64,000 nt of DNA, taken from the NCBI RefSeq assembly GCF_001636055.1, contig NZ_CP011789.1:5740501-5804500 (forward strand). The letters run 5' to 3'. Below, in pieces: positions 1 through 9,197 of the stretch. Position 1 is the first letter of the stretch; every line of letters starts with the position of its first letter. The notes under the pieces were generated by a model. It made no database searches, had not been told where the DNA came from, and saw only the letters and a program-made list of their open reading frames with translations. The DNA comes from Pseudomonas putida. Its GTDB lineage: Bacteria > Pseudomonadota > Gammaproteobacteria > Pseudomonadales > Pseudomonadaceae. A program made the position numbers and the translations under genes.

Positions 1-1
1 G

Positions 2-1447
2 CTGGCGACCGCGGTCGCACGCCCCGCCTATGACCCGGCGCAACTGCGCCAGGGCATCGTGCATATTGGTGTCGGCGGCTTCCATCGTGCCCACCAGGCC
101 GCCTATACCGACGCCCTGATGAACCGTGGCGAAGCCCTCGACTGGGCGATCTGCGGCGCCGGCCTGCGCAGCGAAGACCGCGCCATGCGCGACGCCCTGG
201 CCAGTCAGGACCACCTCTACACCCTGTTCGAGCTGGGCGAAAATCCCGACACCGAAGTGCGTGTAATCGGTGCCATCAGCGGCATGCTGCTGGCAGAAAG
301 CGACAGCCAGGCATTGCTCGACAAACTCGCCGACCCGGCCATCCGCATCGTCTCGCTGACCATCACCGAGGGCGGCTACTGCATCGACGACAGCACGGGC
401 GAGTTCCTCGAGAACCTGCCGATGATCCAGCACGACCTGGCCAGGCCTGACCAGCCGCACAGCGTATTCGGCTTTCTCTGCGAGGCCCTGCGCCGTCGCC
501 GCGAGGCCGGCACCCCGGCGTTCACGGTGATGTCCTGCGACAACCTTCCACACAATGGCGACGTGGCGCGCAAGGCACTGCTGGCCTTCGCCCACCTGCT
601 CAACCACGACCTGGCCCAGTGGATCGCCCAGCACGTCAGCTTCCCCAATGCCATGGTCGACCGCATCACGCCCATGACCAGCGACGAACACCGCCGCCAA
701 CTGGCCGAGCGCCATGGCGTCGAGGACGCCTGGCCGGTGGTCTGCGAGCCGTTCCTGCAGTGGGTGCTGGAAGACAAGTTCGTCAGCGGTCGCCCGGCCT
801 GGGAGAAGGTCGGCGTGCAGTTCACCGACGACGTCACGCCCTATGAAGAGATGAAGATCAAGCTGCTCAACGGCAGCCACCTGGCGTTGACCTACCTGGG
901 CTTCCTGCAGGGTTATCGCTTCGTCCACGAGACCCTCGCCGACGACCTGCTGCGCCGCTACATGCGCACCTTCATGGACCAGGACGTCACCCCGCAACTG
1001 GCTCCGGTACCGGGCATCGACCTGACGCACTACAAGGACAGCCTCACCGAGCGCTTCTCCAACCGTGCCATCGCCGACCAGCTGGAGCGGGTGTGCTCGG
1101 ACGGCTCGTCAAAATTCCCCAAGTTCATCGTGCCCACCGCCAACCGCCTGATCGCCGACGGCAAGCCACTGGAGCGCGTGGCGCTGGTAGTCGCAGCCTG
1201 GGCGCTGTACCTGGGCGGCAAGGATGAAAAGGGCAATGTCTACAGCATTCCCGATCCGCGCGCGGCACAGTGCCAGGCCCGTGTCGTCCAGCGCGAAGGG
1301 CTGGCCGCCCGGGTGCTGGGCGACGAGGCGATCTTCGGCACGGCGATCCCCAACTCGCGGGCCTTTGTCGAGGCCTTCGAGCGCCTGTACGTCTGCTTGC
1401 GTGAAGTCGGCGTGAGTGAAACCCTGCGCCGGGTACTGGGCGACTGA
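2..1447 (+). CDS. mtlD: Mannitol 2-dehydrogenase (polyol long-chain dehydrogenase), 5' end outside window
   Basis: This enzyme oxidises D-mannitol to D-fructose with NAD+ in the cytoplasm. The frame is open from the window edge and 481 residues are visible, so only about a dozen N-terminal residues are missing relative to the usual length of about 493. The GTG at 59 is an internal valine, because the conserved dinucleotide-binding segment IGVGGFHRAH starts right beside it and recognisable family sequence lies upstream. The catalytic pattern K-x4-N-x2-H is seen in MKIKLLNGSH near base 850. The stop lies 16 bases before xylB, so the genes are probably one operon. The related substrates arabitol and sorbitol cannot be excluded from sequence. 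Confidence 0.9.
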   Translation: MATAVARPAYDPAQLRQGIVHIGVGGFHRAHQAAYTDALMNRGEALDWAICGAGLRSEDRAMRDALASQDHLYTLFELGENPDTEVRVIGAISGMLLAESDSQALLDKLADPAIRIVSLTITEGGYCIDDSTGEFLENLPMIQHDLARPDQPHSVFGFLCEALRRRREAGTPAFTVMSCDNLPHNGDVARKALLAFAHLLNHDLAQWIAQHVSFPNAMVDRITPMTSDEHRRQLAERHGVEDAWPVVCEPFLQWVLEDKFVSGRPAWEKVGVQFTDDVTPYEEMKIKLLNGSHLALTYLGFLQGYRFVHETLADDLLRRYMRTFMDQDVTPQLAPVPGIDLTHYKDSLTERFSNRAIADQLERVCSDGSSKFPKFIVPTANRLIADGKPLERVALVVAAWALYLGGKDEKGNVYSIPDPRAAQCQARVVQREGLAARVLGDEAIFGTAIPNSRAFVEAFERLYVCLREVGVSETLRRVLGD

Positions 1448-1463
1448 GACGGAGCACGGCGAT

Positions 1464-2954
1464 ATGGACGGACTGTTCCTCGGCATCGACTGCGGCACCC
1501 AGGGCACCAAGGCCCTGGTGCTCGACGCAGGCAGCGGCCGTGTACTGGGGCTGGGCAGCGCGGCACATGCGGCGCCGCAGGGCGACCACGGGCGCCGCGA
1601 ACAGGATCCGGCAGACTGGCTGCAGGCGCTGCGCACGGCGGTAGCCAATGCCCTGGCCGACGCAGGGGTCGGCGGCCATGCCATCCGCGCACTGGCCGTG
1701 TCTGGCCAGCAACACGGCCTGGTGATGCTCGACGACCAGGGCCGAGTGCTGCGCCCGGCCAAGCTCTGGTGCGACACCGAGACCACCCCGGAAAACGACG
1801 AATTGCTGGCCGCCCTCGGCGGCGCCGCAGGCTCGCTGGAGCGCCTGGGGCTGGTGGTCGCGCCGGGCTATACGCTGTCAAAGCTGCTGTGGAGCCAGCG
1901 CCATCACCCCGAGCTGTTCGCCCGCGCCGCACACCTGCTGCTGCCTCACGACTACCTCAACCATTGGCTCACCGGCCGTGCCTGCAGCGAACCTGGCGAC
2001 GCCTCGGGCACCGGCTACTACGATGTGCGCACTCGCACCTGGGCCGCCGATGTGCTGGCGCTGATCGAGCCCGGCAAGCGCCTGCTGGCGGCACTGCCCG
2101 AGCTGGTCGAACCCGGCGACTGCATCGCCACCCTGCAGCCCTCGGCAGCCCGGGCGCTGGGCCTGGACACTGGCGCCTGGGTGGCCAGCGGTGGCGGCGA
2201 CAACATGCTCGGCGCCATCGGCACCGGCAACATCCATCCCGGCATGATCACCCTCAGCCTGGGCACCTCCGGCACCCTTGCCGCACACCTCGACGAGCCA
2301 CACGTCAGCCCCCACGGTGAAGTCGCGACCTTCTGCGGCTCATCCGGCGGCTGGCTGCCGCTGATCTGCACCATGAACCTCACCAGCGCCTGCGCCCTGG
2401 TGCAAGACCTGTTGCAGCTTGACCTGTCGGCGTTCAGCGAGCTCGCCGCACAAGCCCCGGTCGGCGCCGACGGCCTGTTGCTGCTGCCATTCTTCAATGG
2501 TGAACGCGTGCCGGCACTGCCCGAGGCCAGCGCCAGTCTGCACGGCATGACCAGCAGCAACCTGACCCGCGCCAACCTCTGCCGGGCGGTGCTCGAAGGC
2601 ACCTGCTTCAGCCTGCGCTACGGGCTCGACCTGTTGCGCGCCAGTGGCCTGCAGGGGCAGGAGATCCGCCTCGTCGGCGGCGCGGCGAAAAGCCCACTGT
2701 GGCGCCAGACGCTCGCCGACCTGCTCGGCCTGCCGGTGGTGTGCCCGCGCCAGACCGAAGCCGCCGCCCTGGGCGCTGCCATCCAGGCCGCCTGGAGCCT
2801 GGGCCGAAAGCTCGGCGAAGGAGATAGCCTGCAGGCCCTGTGCCAGCGCTGCGTCGAACTCGACGAAAGCACCCGCACCACACCCCGGCCCGCACAGCAG
2901 GCGGCCTACGAAACAGCCTATCAACGTTATCTTTCGCATCTGCCTGCGCACTGA
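1464..2954 (+). CDS. xylB: Xylulokinase, FGGY family (mtlY/xylB)
   Basis: The product is an FGGY-family sugar kinase of 496 residues that phosphorylates D-xylulose, the product of D-arabitol oxidation, feeding the pentose phosphate pathway. The N-terminal phosphate loop GIDCGTQGTKALVLD, the central GGGDNMLGAIGTG and the C-terminal GGAAKSPLWRQTLADLLG segment are typical. The ATG at 1464 is chosen because GGAG at 1451-1454 is well placed and the protein then begins directly with the conserved ATPase fold; a longer frame from 1416 overlaps mtlD. The order dehydrogenase, xylulokinase, fructokinase matches the mannitol/arabitol operon known from Pseudomonas fluorescens. Confidence 0.9.
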   Translation: MDGLFLGIDCGTQGTKALVLDAGSGRVLGLGSAAHAAPQGDHGRREQDPADWLQALRTAVANALADAGVGGHAIRALAVSGQQHGLVMLDDQGRVLRPAKLWCDTETTPENDELLAALGGAAGSLERLGLVVAPGYTLSKLLWSQRHHPELFARAAHLLLPHDYLNHWLTGRACSEPGDASGTGYYDVRTRTWAADVLALIEPGKRLLAALPELVEPGDCIATLQPSAARALGLDTGAWVASGGGDNMLGAIGTGNIHPGMITLSLGTSGTLAAHLDEPHVSPHGEVATFCGSSGGWLPLICTMNLTSACALVQDLLQLDLSAFSELAAQAPVGADGLLLLPFFNGERVPALPEASASLHGMTSSNLTRANLCRAVLEGTCFSLRYGLDLLRASGLQGQEIRLVGGAAKSPLWRQTLADLLGLPVVCPRQTEAAALGAAIQAAWSLGRKLGEGDSLQALCQRCVELDESTRTTPRPAQQAAYETAYQRYLSHLPAH

Positions 2955-2995
2955 TCGCAGGTATCCTGCCCGCTTACTTCGTTTCGGAGAATTTC

Positions 2996-3928
2996 ATGTA
3001 CCTGGTCTGTGGCGAAGCCCTGTTCGATGTGTTCAGCCTGGATGACAGCCCGCGCAGCAGCGAGCTGGGCTTCAAGGCGATAGCCGGCGGTTCGCCGTTC
3101 AACGTCGCGGTCGGCCTGCGCCGGCTGGGCGTGGATTCGGCGTTGTTCGGCGGGCTGTCCAGCGACTACCTGGGCACACGCCTGCGTCGGGTGCTGGAAG
3201 AGGAAAAGGTCGATTGCAGTTACCTGGTGACCAGCGATGCACCGACCACCCTGGCCATGGTCGGGCTGGATACCAACGGCTCGGCGCAGTACCAGTTCCG
3301 CGGCGAAGGCTGCGCCGACCGGCAGGTGCGCCTCGAACACCTACCGGCGCTCGATGACCAGGTGCGCGGCCTGCACGTGGGCTCCTACACCCTGGTGATC
3401 ACGCCAGTGGCGGATACACTACTGGCGCTGGTGCAGCGCCAAAGCGCACACCGGCTGATCAGCCTCGACCCCAACGTCCGCCTCAACCCGCAGCCCGACG
3501 TGGCGTTGTGGCGACGCCAGGTGCAAGCCTTCGCGGCCCACGCCCACCTGATCAAGGCCAGCGAGGAAGACCTCGCGCTGCTCTATCCGGATCGCACGCC
3601 GTCCGAGGTGGCCCGTGGCTGGCTGAACGACCGCTGCCGACTGGTGTTCGTCACCCACGGTGCAGACGGCGCCAGCGTACATTGCGCGCACGGCTCATGG
3701 ACACAACCTGCGGATGCCTCGCTGGCAGTGAAAGACACGGTAGGCGCTGGCGATACCTTCCAGGCGGCAGTGCTGAGCTACCTCGCCCGCCTGGGTGCAG
3801 ACAGCCCCGCAGGGCTGGCGGCGCTGGAGCGGGAAACGATCGATGGCATGCTGGGCTTTGCCATTCGTGCGGCGGCGATCACCTGCTCACGAGTTGGACC
3901 GGATTTGCCGTTTGCGGATGAGTTGTAG
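2996..3928 (+). CDS. mtlZ: Fructokinase, PfkB family (mtlZ)
   Basis: This is a 310-residue PfkB-family carbohydrate kinase that would phosphorylate the fructose formed from mannitol. The N-terminal PfkB signature GGSPFNVAVGLRRLG and the C-terminal signature DTVGAGDTFQAAVL, with its catalytic Asp and anion hole, are both intact. The ATG at 2996 follows a CGGAGA Shine-Dalgarno sequence; the long upstream extension of the frame is read out of the xylB 3' end and is not expected to be translated. It is the last gene of the operon and converges on the RHS gene, with only 38 bases between the mtlZ stop and the end of the open RHS reading frame. Confidence 0.88.
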   Translation: MYLVCGEALFDVFSLDDSPRSSELGFKAIAGGSPFNVAVGLRRLGVDSALFGGLSSDYLGTRLRRVLEEEKVDCSYLVTSDAPTTLAMVGLDTNGSAQYQFRGEGCADRQVRLEHLPALDDQVRGLHVGSYTLVITPVADTLLALVQRQSAHRLISLDPNVRLNPQPDVALWRRQVQAFAAHAHLIKASEEDLALLYPDRTPSEVARGWLNDRCRLVFVTHGADGASVHCAHGSWTQPADASLAVKDTVGAGDTFQAAVLSYLARLGADSPAGLAALERETIDGMLGFAIRAAAITCSRVGPDLPFADEL

Positions 3929-3966
3929 CCAAGCCGCACATCATCCGAGCATCGTCTTAACCGGAA

Positions 3967-4356
3967 CTATGCGTTGCGCAGTCGACGCGACTCTCGTCGC
4001 AGCGCCTGCCATCGCGAAAAACGGTCGCGATGCTCAGATTTAGATTTGTATGCGCTCCACTTCCACGGTGATGTCTGCCAAGGTGCCGAGACTTCCCATC
4101 CGCCTTTGTAAAAGTGAATTTTTCCACGCAACGCATGCCTGTTTCGAAAGGCATAACGTAACTCGCTCGCACTAATAGAACTTCCAAACTCACCCTTTTT
4201 CGTGACAACCGTCGACGTTTTCAAGTCATCCAGGACAAAGTGATTTTTTTGTCCAGCGTCGTGGGCTGCCATATATAAACCCAGTTTCGATCCTCGCTTC
4301 CATAGTAACTGTGGCCCGGTGTCCCCCTCCCACCAATCATGAAAGGAACTCTTTCC
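3967..4356 (-). pseudogene. In-frame 3' remainder of the RHS gene, cut off by an amber codon
   Basis: Immediately after the TAG at 4359-4357 that ends the RHS coding sequence, the same frame stays open for 130 more codons. The conceptual peptide starts GKSSFHDWWEGDTGPQLL, contains KKGEFGSSISASELRYAF and HFYKGGWEVSAPW, and ends in a basic stretch RREISRRLRNA-like (RRESRRLRNA). Adding it gives a protein of about 937 residues, a normal size for orphan pseudomonad RHS proteins. An open stretch of this length in sequence clearly less GC-rich than its neighbours is unlikely by chance. I read it as the variable C-terminal domain, separated by a recent nonsense mutation or kept as an amber read-through product. 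An ATG at 4272 would give a free 101-residue peptide but has no Shine-Dalgarno sequence. Confidence 0.65.
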
Positions 4357-6780
4357 CTACTGCCGTGAAACGTCGCCATAAATAGCAGAAATGTTAAATT
4401 TTTCATTTTCCCGGCCTGCTGAGAAATAGCTATCCCAGAGCACATAACTGCCAAAGGCCAATTTAATCACATCTATAAGCCTAGCATCCGTACGAACAGC
4501 GTTTAAAACCTGTCTTGGAGAAGCATTATCCGGCAGTTCAAAGTCCGCCAGCGCTTTCAATCGGATGGCTTTCGCGATCGCTAGATTATAGTGATCGATC
4601 GTCAAAGCGGATGTGTCATCGAAACCCTTGTAACCATCGACAACAACCCTTAGATAATTGTGACGCGGGTCGCTCAGGCCATAGATGAGATCTCCTCGGC
4701 TCTCGTCGAGATTAAAGCTCATGATCCTCAGACCTGAGTCGTCGAAATTTCCTACGGGATTGTTATTCAACATTCGATATAGATTAGGACCATCAATGTC
4801 CCCTGCAGGATCGGAGGTTAACCACCGCCCCACCCACGCCTGGTAATAGCGATACCCATAATAATAAAGCCCTGTCGCATCACGCTCCCGCCCCGAATAG
4901 CGAACCGTCTTGTACTCCACGTCGATACGATGACGCCCCGCCAGAATCGCTGTCCCGCCAAAGGGGTAGTACTCCTCGAAGCTGATGACACTGCCCTCGC
5001 CATCGAGCTCCAGCCCTACACTGCCGATCAGGTTGTCATAGCCAAACCGTACCTGGTCGTTATCGACCCCCTCCGGTTTGCCCGACTCCCAACGCAACGC
5101 CCGCACCTGGGCGCCTCCTGCTTCGCCCAGCACCACGGTGTGCAGACTCTCCTGCACGACGCCGTCGACCATGGTGATACGCAACTCAAGCCCCTGCAGA
5201 TACAGCGTGCGCTGCACCTTCAGTGATCCACCTTGCTGCTGATGACTCACCTTGAGCACACGCTGCCTGCCAGCGTCGTAGCGATAGCTTTCCTGAGTAC
5301 CGCCTGCAACCCTGCGCAACTCACCGCGTGCCGTCCACTCAAGCGGCTGTCCCGGCAGCAGCACACGCTGCTCGCCCCCTGCGGTGAACAGCGCCTCGAC
5401 CTTGCTCGGGTCGCTGGCCAACGTACTCGACACGCCGCGATTACTGCACTGGCTGACGGTGATTGCAGTGACGTAGTTGTTGTTCGTGGCCGGCGCACTA
5501 TGACGGACATGCGTGAGATTGCCCGCGCTGTCGTAGGTATAAGTCCGGGTGTAGAGGGTATAGGCCGAATCATCCACCGGCAGCGGCACCAGCACGCCTG
5601 GCAGATGATTGCCCTGCTGCCCGGCATTGGCCATCTCACGACCGCTGGCGAAGACCAGTTGATACAGGCTGTCGTAGCGGTACTCGCTTTGCGCGCTGAT
5701 CTTCTGGTTGCGCCAGAAGCGCGTCGGCTCGGCGTCGTTGGCCAGCCCGACGACGTTGCCGACAGGGTCATAGCGATAGTGCAGGTCCTGCAATCGCTGG
5801 CCTTCGCTGGTCTGGCGAGTAGTCCGCACGGTCGCCAGGCGCAGGGTCGTCGGTTCGTAGGTGTACACAGTGACGATGCCGTTGCCATGCACCTCATGCT
5901 GCTTGCGTCCACCCGCCAAATAACTCACCGACCTGACGATCTCACGCTCTGGCGCGCCTTTGAGCATCAGCCAGTTGGCCGCCAGGGCGCCTGCCACATC
6001 GTAGGCGCTGCGCTGTTGATGGCCTGCGCAGTCCAGCGTGGTGAGGCCCTTGCCTGTGGCGTCTACCTGAGTACGAGTCGTGTAGCGTTGATCCTCCAGC
6101 AGTGCGTCCCAGGCCTCAGTGGCCTCACCTTGCCAGTCAACGCACAGAGTATCGTCGTCACCACCCTTCAACAGTTTGCGCTGCACACAGAGGGCTGCGC
6201 TGCCGAGAGCGTTGGCGAGGATAGAAACGCGCCCGGCTGGATCGTAGTGGGCGATCTGGGTACCTGCCAGGTTGCGGGCTTTCTCTTGCGCCTCATTGCC
6301 GCCGTACAACACACGCTCACTGGTATGAGGGATATCGCCAGCAACCTGCTCGCCCACTGCCAGCAGACGCCCGGGCATATTGACCGGTTCGTAGCGCAGG
6401 GTGCGGGTCACGGCTTCGGCGAAACTGTCCTGGCCATCCAACGTCCTGCCAATACGGCTCACCGAGAACAAGTCGCGCCTGGCCGCGTCTTTCAAATCGA
6501 GGCTCACCCCCGCATCGACGCTTTGCGTGCGTATGACCTGGCCTGTCAGGTCGTGCCCATGGACGAAGTTGGCAACACCTGCGTCATGCAACCGTGGATC
6601 AGTGATCTGTGCCAATCGCCCTGCCGGACTGAAAACCTGTCGCGTGATACGCGTATCGGCGTCCAATGGCGACGCACGGTGATACTCGACCTCACGCACC
6701 GCTTGGCGCCGATTGTCGAGTACCTTGATCGAGGGGGTCTGCTGGAACAGTGCGCTGCTCACCACCTTTTTACCTGCCAT
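4357..6780 (-). CDS. RHS/YD-repeat protein, orphan, probably C-terminally truncated
   Basis: The 807-residue protein consists of YD repeats (for example YRYDPVGNVVGL, YTYDSAGNLTHV, YRYDAGRQRVLKV) forming the RHS shell. The RHS-associated core follows: RYSGRERDATGLYYYGYRYYQAWVGRWLTSDPAGDIDGPNLYRMLNNNPVGNFDDSG. After it come about 120 residues of a different, AT-richer domain. No signal peptide, PAAR or VgrG-binding domain is seen. The gene starts at an ATG directly after an in-frame TGA, with no clear Shine-Dalgarno sequence, 59 bases after the regulator gene on the same strand. RHS proteins are usually polymorphic toxins or surface proteins. Here the C-terminal domain is interrupted by TAG and there is no room downstream for an immunity gene. 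Confidence 0.85.
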   Translation of the reverse strand: MAGKKVVSSALFQQTPSIKVLDNRRQAVREVEYHRASPLDADTRITRQVFSPAGRLAQITDPRLHDAGVANFVHGHDLTGQVIRTQSVDAGVSLDLKDAARRDLFSVSRIGRTLDGQDSFAEAVTRTLRYEPVNMPGRLLAVGEQVAGDIPHTSERVLYGGNEAQEKARNLAGTQIAHYDPAGRVSILANALGSAALCVQRKLLKGGDDDTLCVDWQGEATEAWDALLEDQRYTTRTQVDATGKGLTTLDCAGHQQRSAYDVAGALAANWLMLKGAPEREIVRSVSYLAGGRKQHEVHGNGIVTVYTYEPTTLRLATVRTTRQTSEGQRLQDLHYRYDPVGNVVGLANDAEPTRFWRNQKISAQSEYRYDSLYQLVFASGREMANAGQQGNHLPGVLVPLPVDDSAYTLYTRTYTYDSAGNLTHVRHSAPATNNNYVTAITVSQCSNRGVSSTLASDPSKVEALFTAGGEQRVLLPGQPLEWTARGELRRVAGGTQESYRYDAGRQRVLKVSHQQQGGSLKVQRTLYLQGLELRITMVDGVVQESLHTVVLGEAGGAQVRALRWESGKPEGVDNDQVRFGYDNLIGSVGLELDGEGSVISFEEYYPFGGTAILAGRHRIDVEYKTVRYSGRERDATGLYYYGYRYYQAWVGRWLTSDPAGDIDGPNLYRMLNNNPVGNFDDSGLRIMSFNLDESRGDLIYGLSDPRHNYLRVVVDGYKGFDDTSALTIDHYNLAIAKAIRLKALADFELPDNASPRQVLNAVRTDARLIDVIKLAFGSYVLWDSYFSAGRENEKFNISAIYGDVSRQ

Positions 6781-6839
6781 TCATGGCTGGAGAGGCAACA
6801 GTCGCCCACAACGACGGGAACAGACAACTGGCAGATTTA

Positions 6840-8981
6840 TCAGGTCAGGGAGGCAGGCGATCCAGCCTGCGCCCACGGATACACCGCCGGAAAACCACGC
6901 GCATCCCCTGCCGTCATTGGCCGCGCAACCAGGAAGCCCTGCACGTAGGCGCAGCCGCTGTCGCGCAGCCACTGCGCCTGGGCGTCTGTTTCCACGCCCT
7001 CGGCGATCACCGTGATGCCGTAGTCGGCGCACAGCGCGATGACACTGCGCACCAGCGCCGTATCGACCTTCGAATCGGGCAGGCGGGCGACCAGGTTACG
7101 GTCGAGTTTCAGGGTGTCGATCGGCAGGTCGCGCAGCATGCGCAGCGAGCAATCCCCTGCGCCGAAGTCATCCAGCGCCACGCGCACGCCCAGCTCGCGC
7201 AAACGCGTCACCTGCTTGGCCGCCGCGTCGATGTCGTACATCAACGAGGTTTCCGCCACCTCCACTTCCAGTTGCGCAGGCTCCAGGCCATGCTCCTGGA
7301 TCGCCCGCCGCAATTCATCGACCAGGTTCGGCTGGGTGAACTGCGCGCGGCTCAGGCTGATACCCAGCACTACATCGTCGGCGAACACCTGACGCCACTC
7401 GTGACGCTGGGCCGCGCCCTTGCTGTAGATCCAGCTCGCCAGCCGATGGATAAGACGCGCCTCCTCCAGCAACGGAATGAACAGCCCCGGCGGTACATCG
7501 CCGACACTGGGGTGCTGCCAGCGCAGCAGCGCCTCGAAGCCACGCAGGCGTCCGTCGGCGAACCCCACCTGTGGCTGGTAGACCAAGGTGAAGTCCTTGT
7601 GCTCGATGGCGGTGCGCACACTATCCTCGAGCATCAGCCGCGAACGCGCGCGGCCGTTGAGCTCCTGATCATAGAAGCGATACTGCTGGCGCCCGGCGCG
7701 CTTGGCGGCATACATCGCCGCATCGCCAGCGCGCAGCAGGCCTTCGACGGTGGCGCCGCAATCGGGATAGGTGGCGATGCCGATACTGACACCAAGAATG
7801 ACATCCTGGCCGTCCACCTGCGGACAGCTGGACATGCGCTCGATCAGGGTCTCGGCGTACCGGCCTGCGTGCTCCGCATAGGGCAAGCCATCGAACAACG
7901 CCGTGAACTCATCGCCGCCCATGCGCCCGAGCAGCGCCTGGCTGCCCAGGCACTCCTTGAGTTGTTCGGCGACCCAGCGCAAGACCCGGTCGCCCGCCTC
8001 GTGGCCCAGCGAATCGTTGATGCGCTTGAAACCATCCAGATCCATGTACATCAAGGCCTGGACCTTGCCGGATCGTTCGTTGCGCAGCAATGCACCTTCT
8101 GCCGTCTGGTAGAAACCGCGGCGGTTGAGCAGGCCGGTCAGCGGGTCGGTCACCGCCTGGTGTTCCAGTTGCTGGTGCAGGCTGCGCACCACCGACATGT
8201 CCAGTACGGTCACCACCATGGCCTTCTGTTCAGCGGGCAATGGCGCGCACGACAGCGCCACCGGAACCAGCGGCCCCTCGGGCGGACGCAACTGGGCATC
8301 GTGCACGCGGAAGATCTGCCGCCCCAGGTAAGCCTGGTAGAAGTCCGAGTCGCGCCACAACGCGGCGCTGGGCAGTTGGATCAGGTCCAGGAGATGGGCG
8401 CCCTGCAGTTTGTCCACCGGCACCTGCAGCAGACGCGAGATGGCGGGGTTGGCAAAGCTGATATCGCCCGCCTCGTCAACCACCAGGATACCCTCGGCGG
8501 CGTTCTCCAGAATCGAGGCATTGAATGCCCGGGCCGACTCCAGTTCACGGCTCAGTCGCTGCAGCATGCGGCGGTTGCGCTGCTGTTCGAGCAGGGCCTG
8601 CACCTTGGGCTTGAGGATCTGCGGATCGAAGGGCTTGAACAGGTAGTCCACTGCACCACTGGCATAGCCCTTGAGCACGGCAGCTTCGGACTGTTCATTG
8701 GCGGTAAGGAAGATGATCGGGGTCAGGCGCGTGCGTTGGCTGCCACGCATCAGGCGGGCGACCTCGAAGCCATCCATCTCGGGCATCTGTACATCGAGCA
8801 GGACCAGGTCCACTTCGTGTTCCAGCAACGTGCTCAGGGCTTCCATTCCTGAGCTTGCGGTGAGTACTTGCCAATCCTGCCGGGCTAGCAAAGCCCGCAT
8901 GCTGATCAGGTTTTCCGGGTAGTCATCGACCACCAGCAGTACTGAGCTGCCTTCCGGTGCCGCGGGTTGAGCTCCATCCAT
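6840..8981 (-). CDS. Response regulator with REC-PAS-GGDEF-EAL domains (cyclic-di-GMP turnover)
   Basis: The 713-residue protein has a receiver domain (about residues 13-130, phospho-acceptor Asp63 in LVLLDVQMPEMDG). A PAS domain follows at about 155-270 (EGILVVDEAGDISFANPAI). A GGDEF domain comes next with an intact motif at 355-359, and an EAL domain with EAL at 483-485 and the downstream motif VALDDFGAGDCS. Both catalytic signatures look complete, so it could make and break cyclic-di-GMP. No transmembrane segment or adjacent histidine kinase is seen, so its input kinase must be encoded elsewhere. It acts in the cytoplasm, probably on the sessile/motile switch. Confidence 0.9.
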   Translation of the reverse strand: MDGAQPAAPEGSSVLLVVDDYPENLISMRALLARQDWQVLTASSGMEALSTLLEHEVDLVLLDVQMPEMDGFEVARLMRGSQRTRLTPIIFLTANEQSEAAVLKGYASGAVDYLFKPFDPQILKPKVQALLEQQRNRRMLQRLSRELESARAFNASILENAAEGILVVDEAGDISFANPAISRLLQVPVDKLQGAHLLDLIQLPSAALWRDSDFYQAYLGRQIFRVHDAQLRPPEGPLVPVALSCAPLPAEQKAMVVTVLDMSVVRSLHQQLEHQAVTDPLTGLLNRRGFYQTAEGALLRNERSGKVQALMYMDLDGFKRINDSLGHEAGDRVLRWVAEQLKECLGSQALLGRMGGDEFTALFDGLPYAEHAGRYAETLIERMSSCPQVDGQDVILGVSIGIATYPDCGATVEGLLRAGDAAMYAAKRAGRQQYRFYDQELNGRARSRLMLEDSVRTAIEHKDFTLVYQPQVGFADGRLRGFEALLRWQHPSVGDVPPGLFIPLLEEARLIHRLASWIYSKGAAQRHEWRQVFADDVVLGISLSRAQFTQPNLVDELRRAIQEHGLEPAQLEVEVAETSLMYDIDAAAKQVTRLRELGVRVALDDFGAGDCSLRMLRDLPIDTLKLDRNLVARLPDSKVDTALVRSVIALCADYGITVIAEGVETDAQAQWLRDSGCAYVQGFLVARPMTAGDARGFPAVYPWAQAGSPASLT

Positions 8982-9032
8982 GCCGCTTCTCTTGTCCGAC
9001 CGACTTCGTCTTGTAATTGGATCCGATTCTCT

Positions 9033-9060
9033 ACTCTAGACGCGACTTTGCAGGACGCAA
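9033..9060 (-). promoter_or_regulatory. Possible sigma-70 promoter of the GGDEF-EAL gene
   Basis: On the minus strand TTGCGT (9060-9055) is separated by 16 bases from TAGAGT (9038-9033), about 50 bases before the ATG at 8981. The match is partial and is inferred by eye only. Confidence 0.3.
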
Positions 9061-9152
9061 TGCAATCAGTTCGCTATCAATGGATAAAGTGAAAATAGCC
9101 GACTAATGGTCAGCGCGCCTTGGCTTTTGCATATGTCCCACCGTCCGGCCAT

Positions 9153-9178
9153 AAAAAAACCCGCATTTCTGCGGGTTT
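9153..9178 (-). terminator. Rho-independent terminator of fba
   Basis: A 9-bp stem (9157-9165 with 9170-9178, AAACCCGCA / TGCGGGTTT) with a TTTC loop is followed on the minus strand by a run of seven T. It lies 20 bases after the fba stop. Confidence 0.9.
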
Positions 9179-9197
9179 CTGCCAGGCAATCAGCGGA

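Noticed and set aside
3957..4208. 83-codon minus-strand frame after the RHS gene as an immunity gene
   Set aside because: It overlaps the in-frame RHS remainder in another frame, lacks a ribosome site and shows no recognisable features.
6750..8852. A 700-codon open frame antisense to the GGDEF-EAL gene
   Set aside because: It mirrors the codon structure of the real gene on the other strand and shows no recognisable domain; similar long antisense frames lie over tkt (13331-15457) and chpA (36488-39073).
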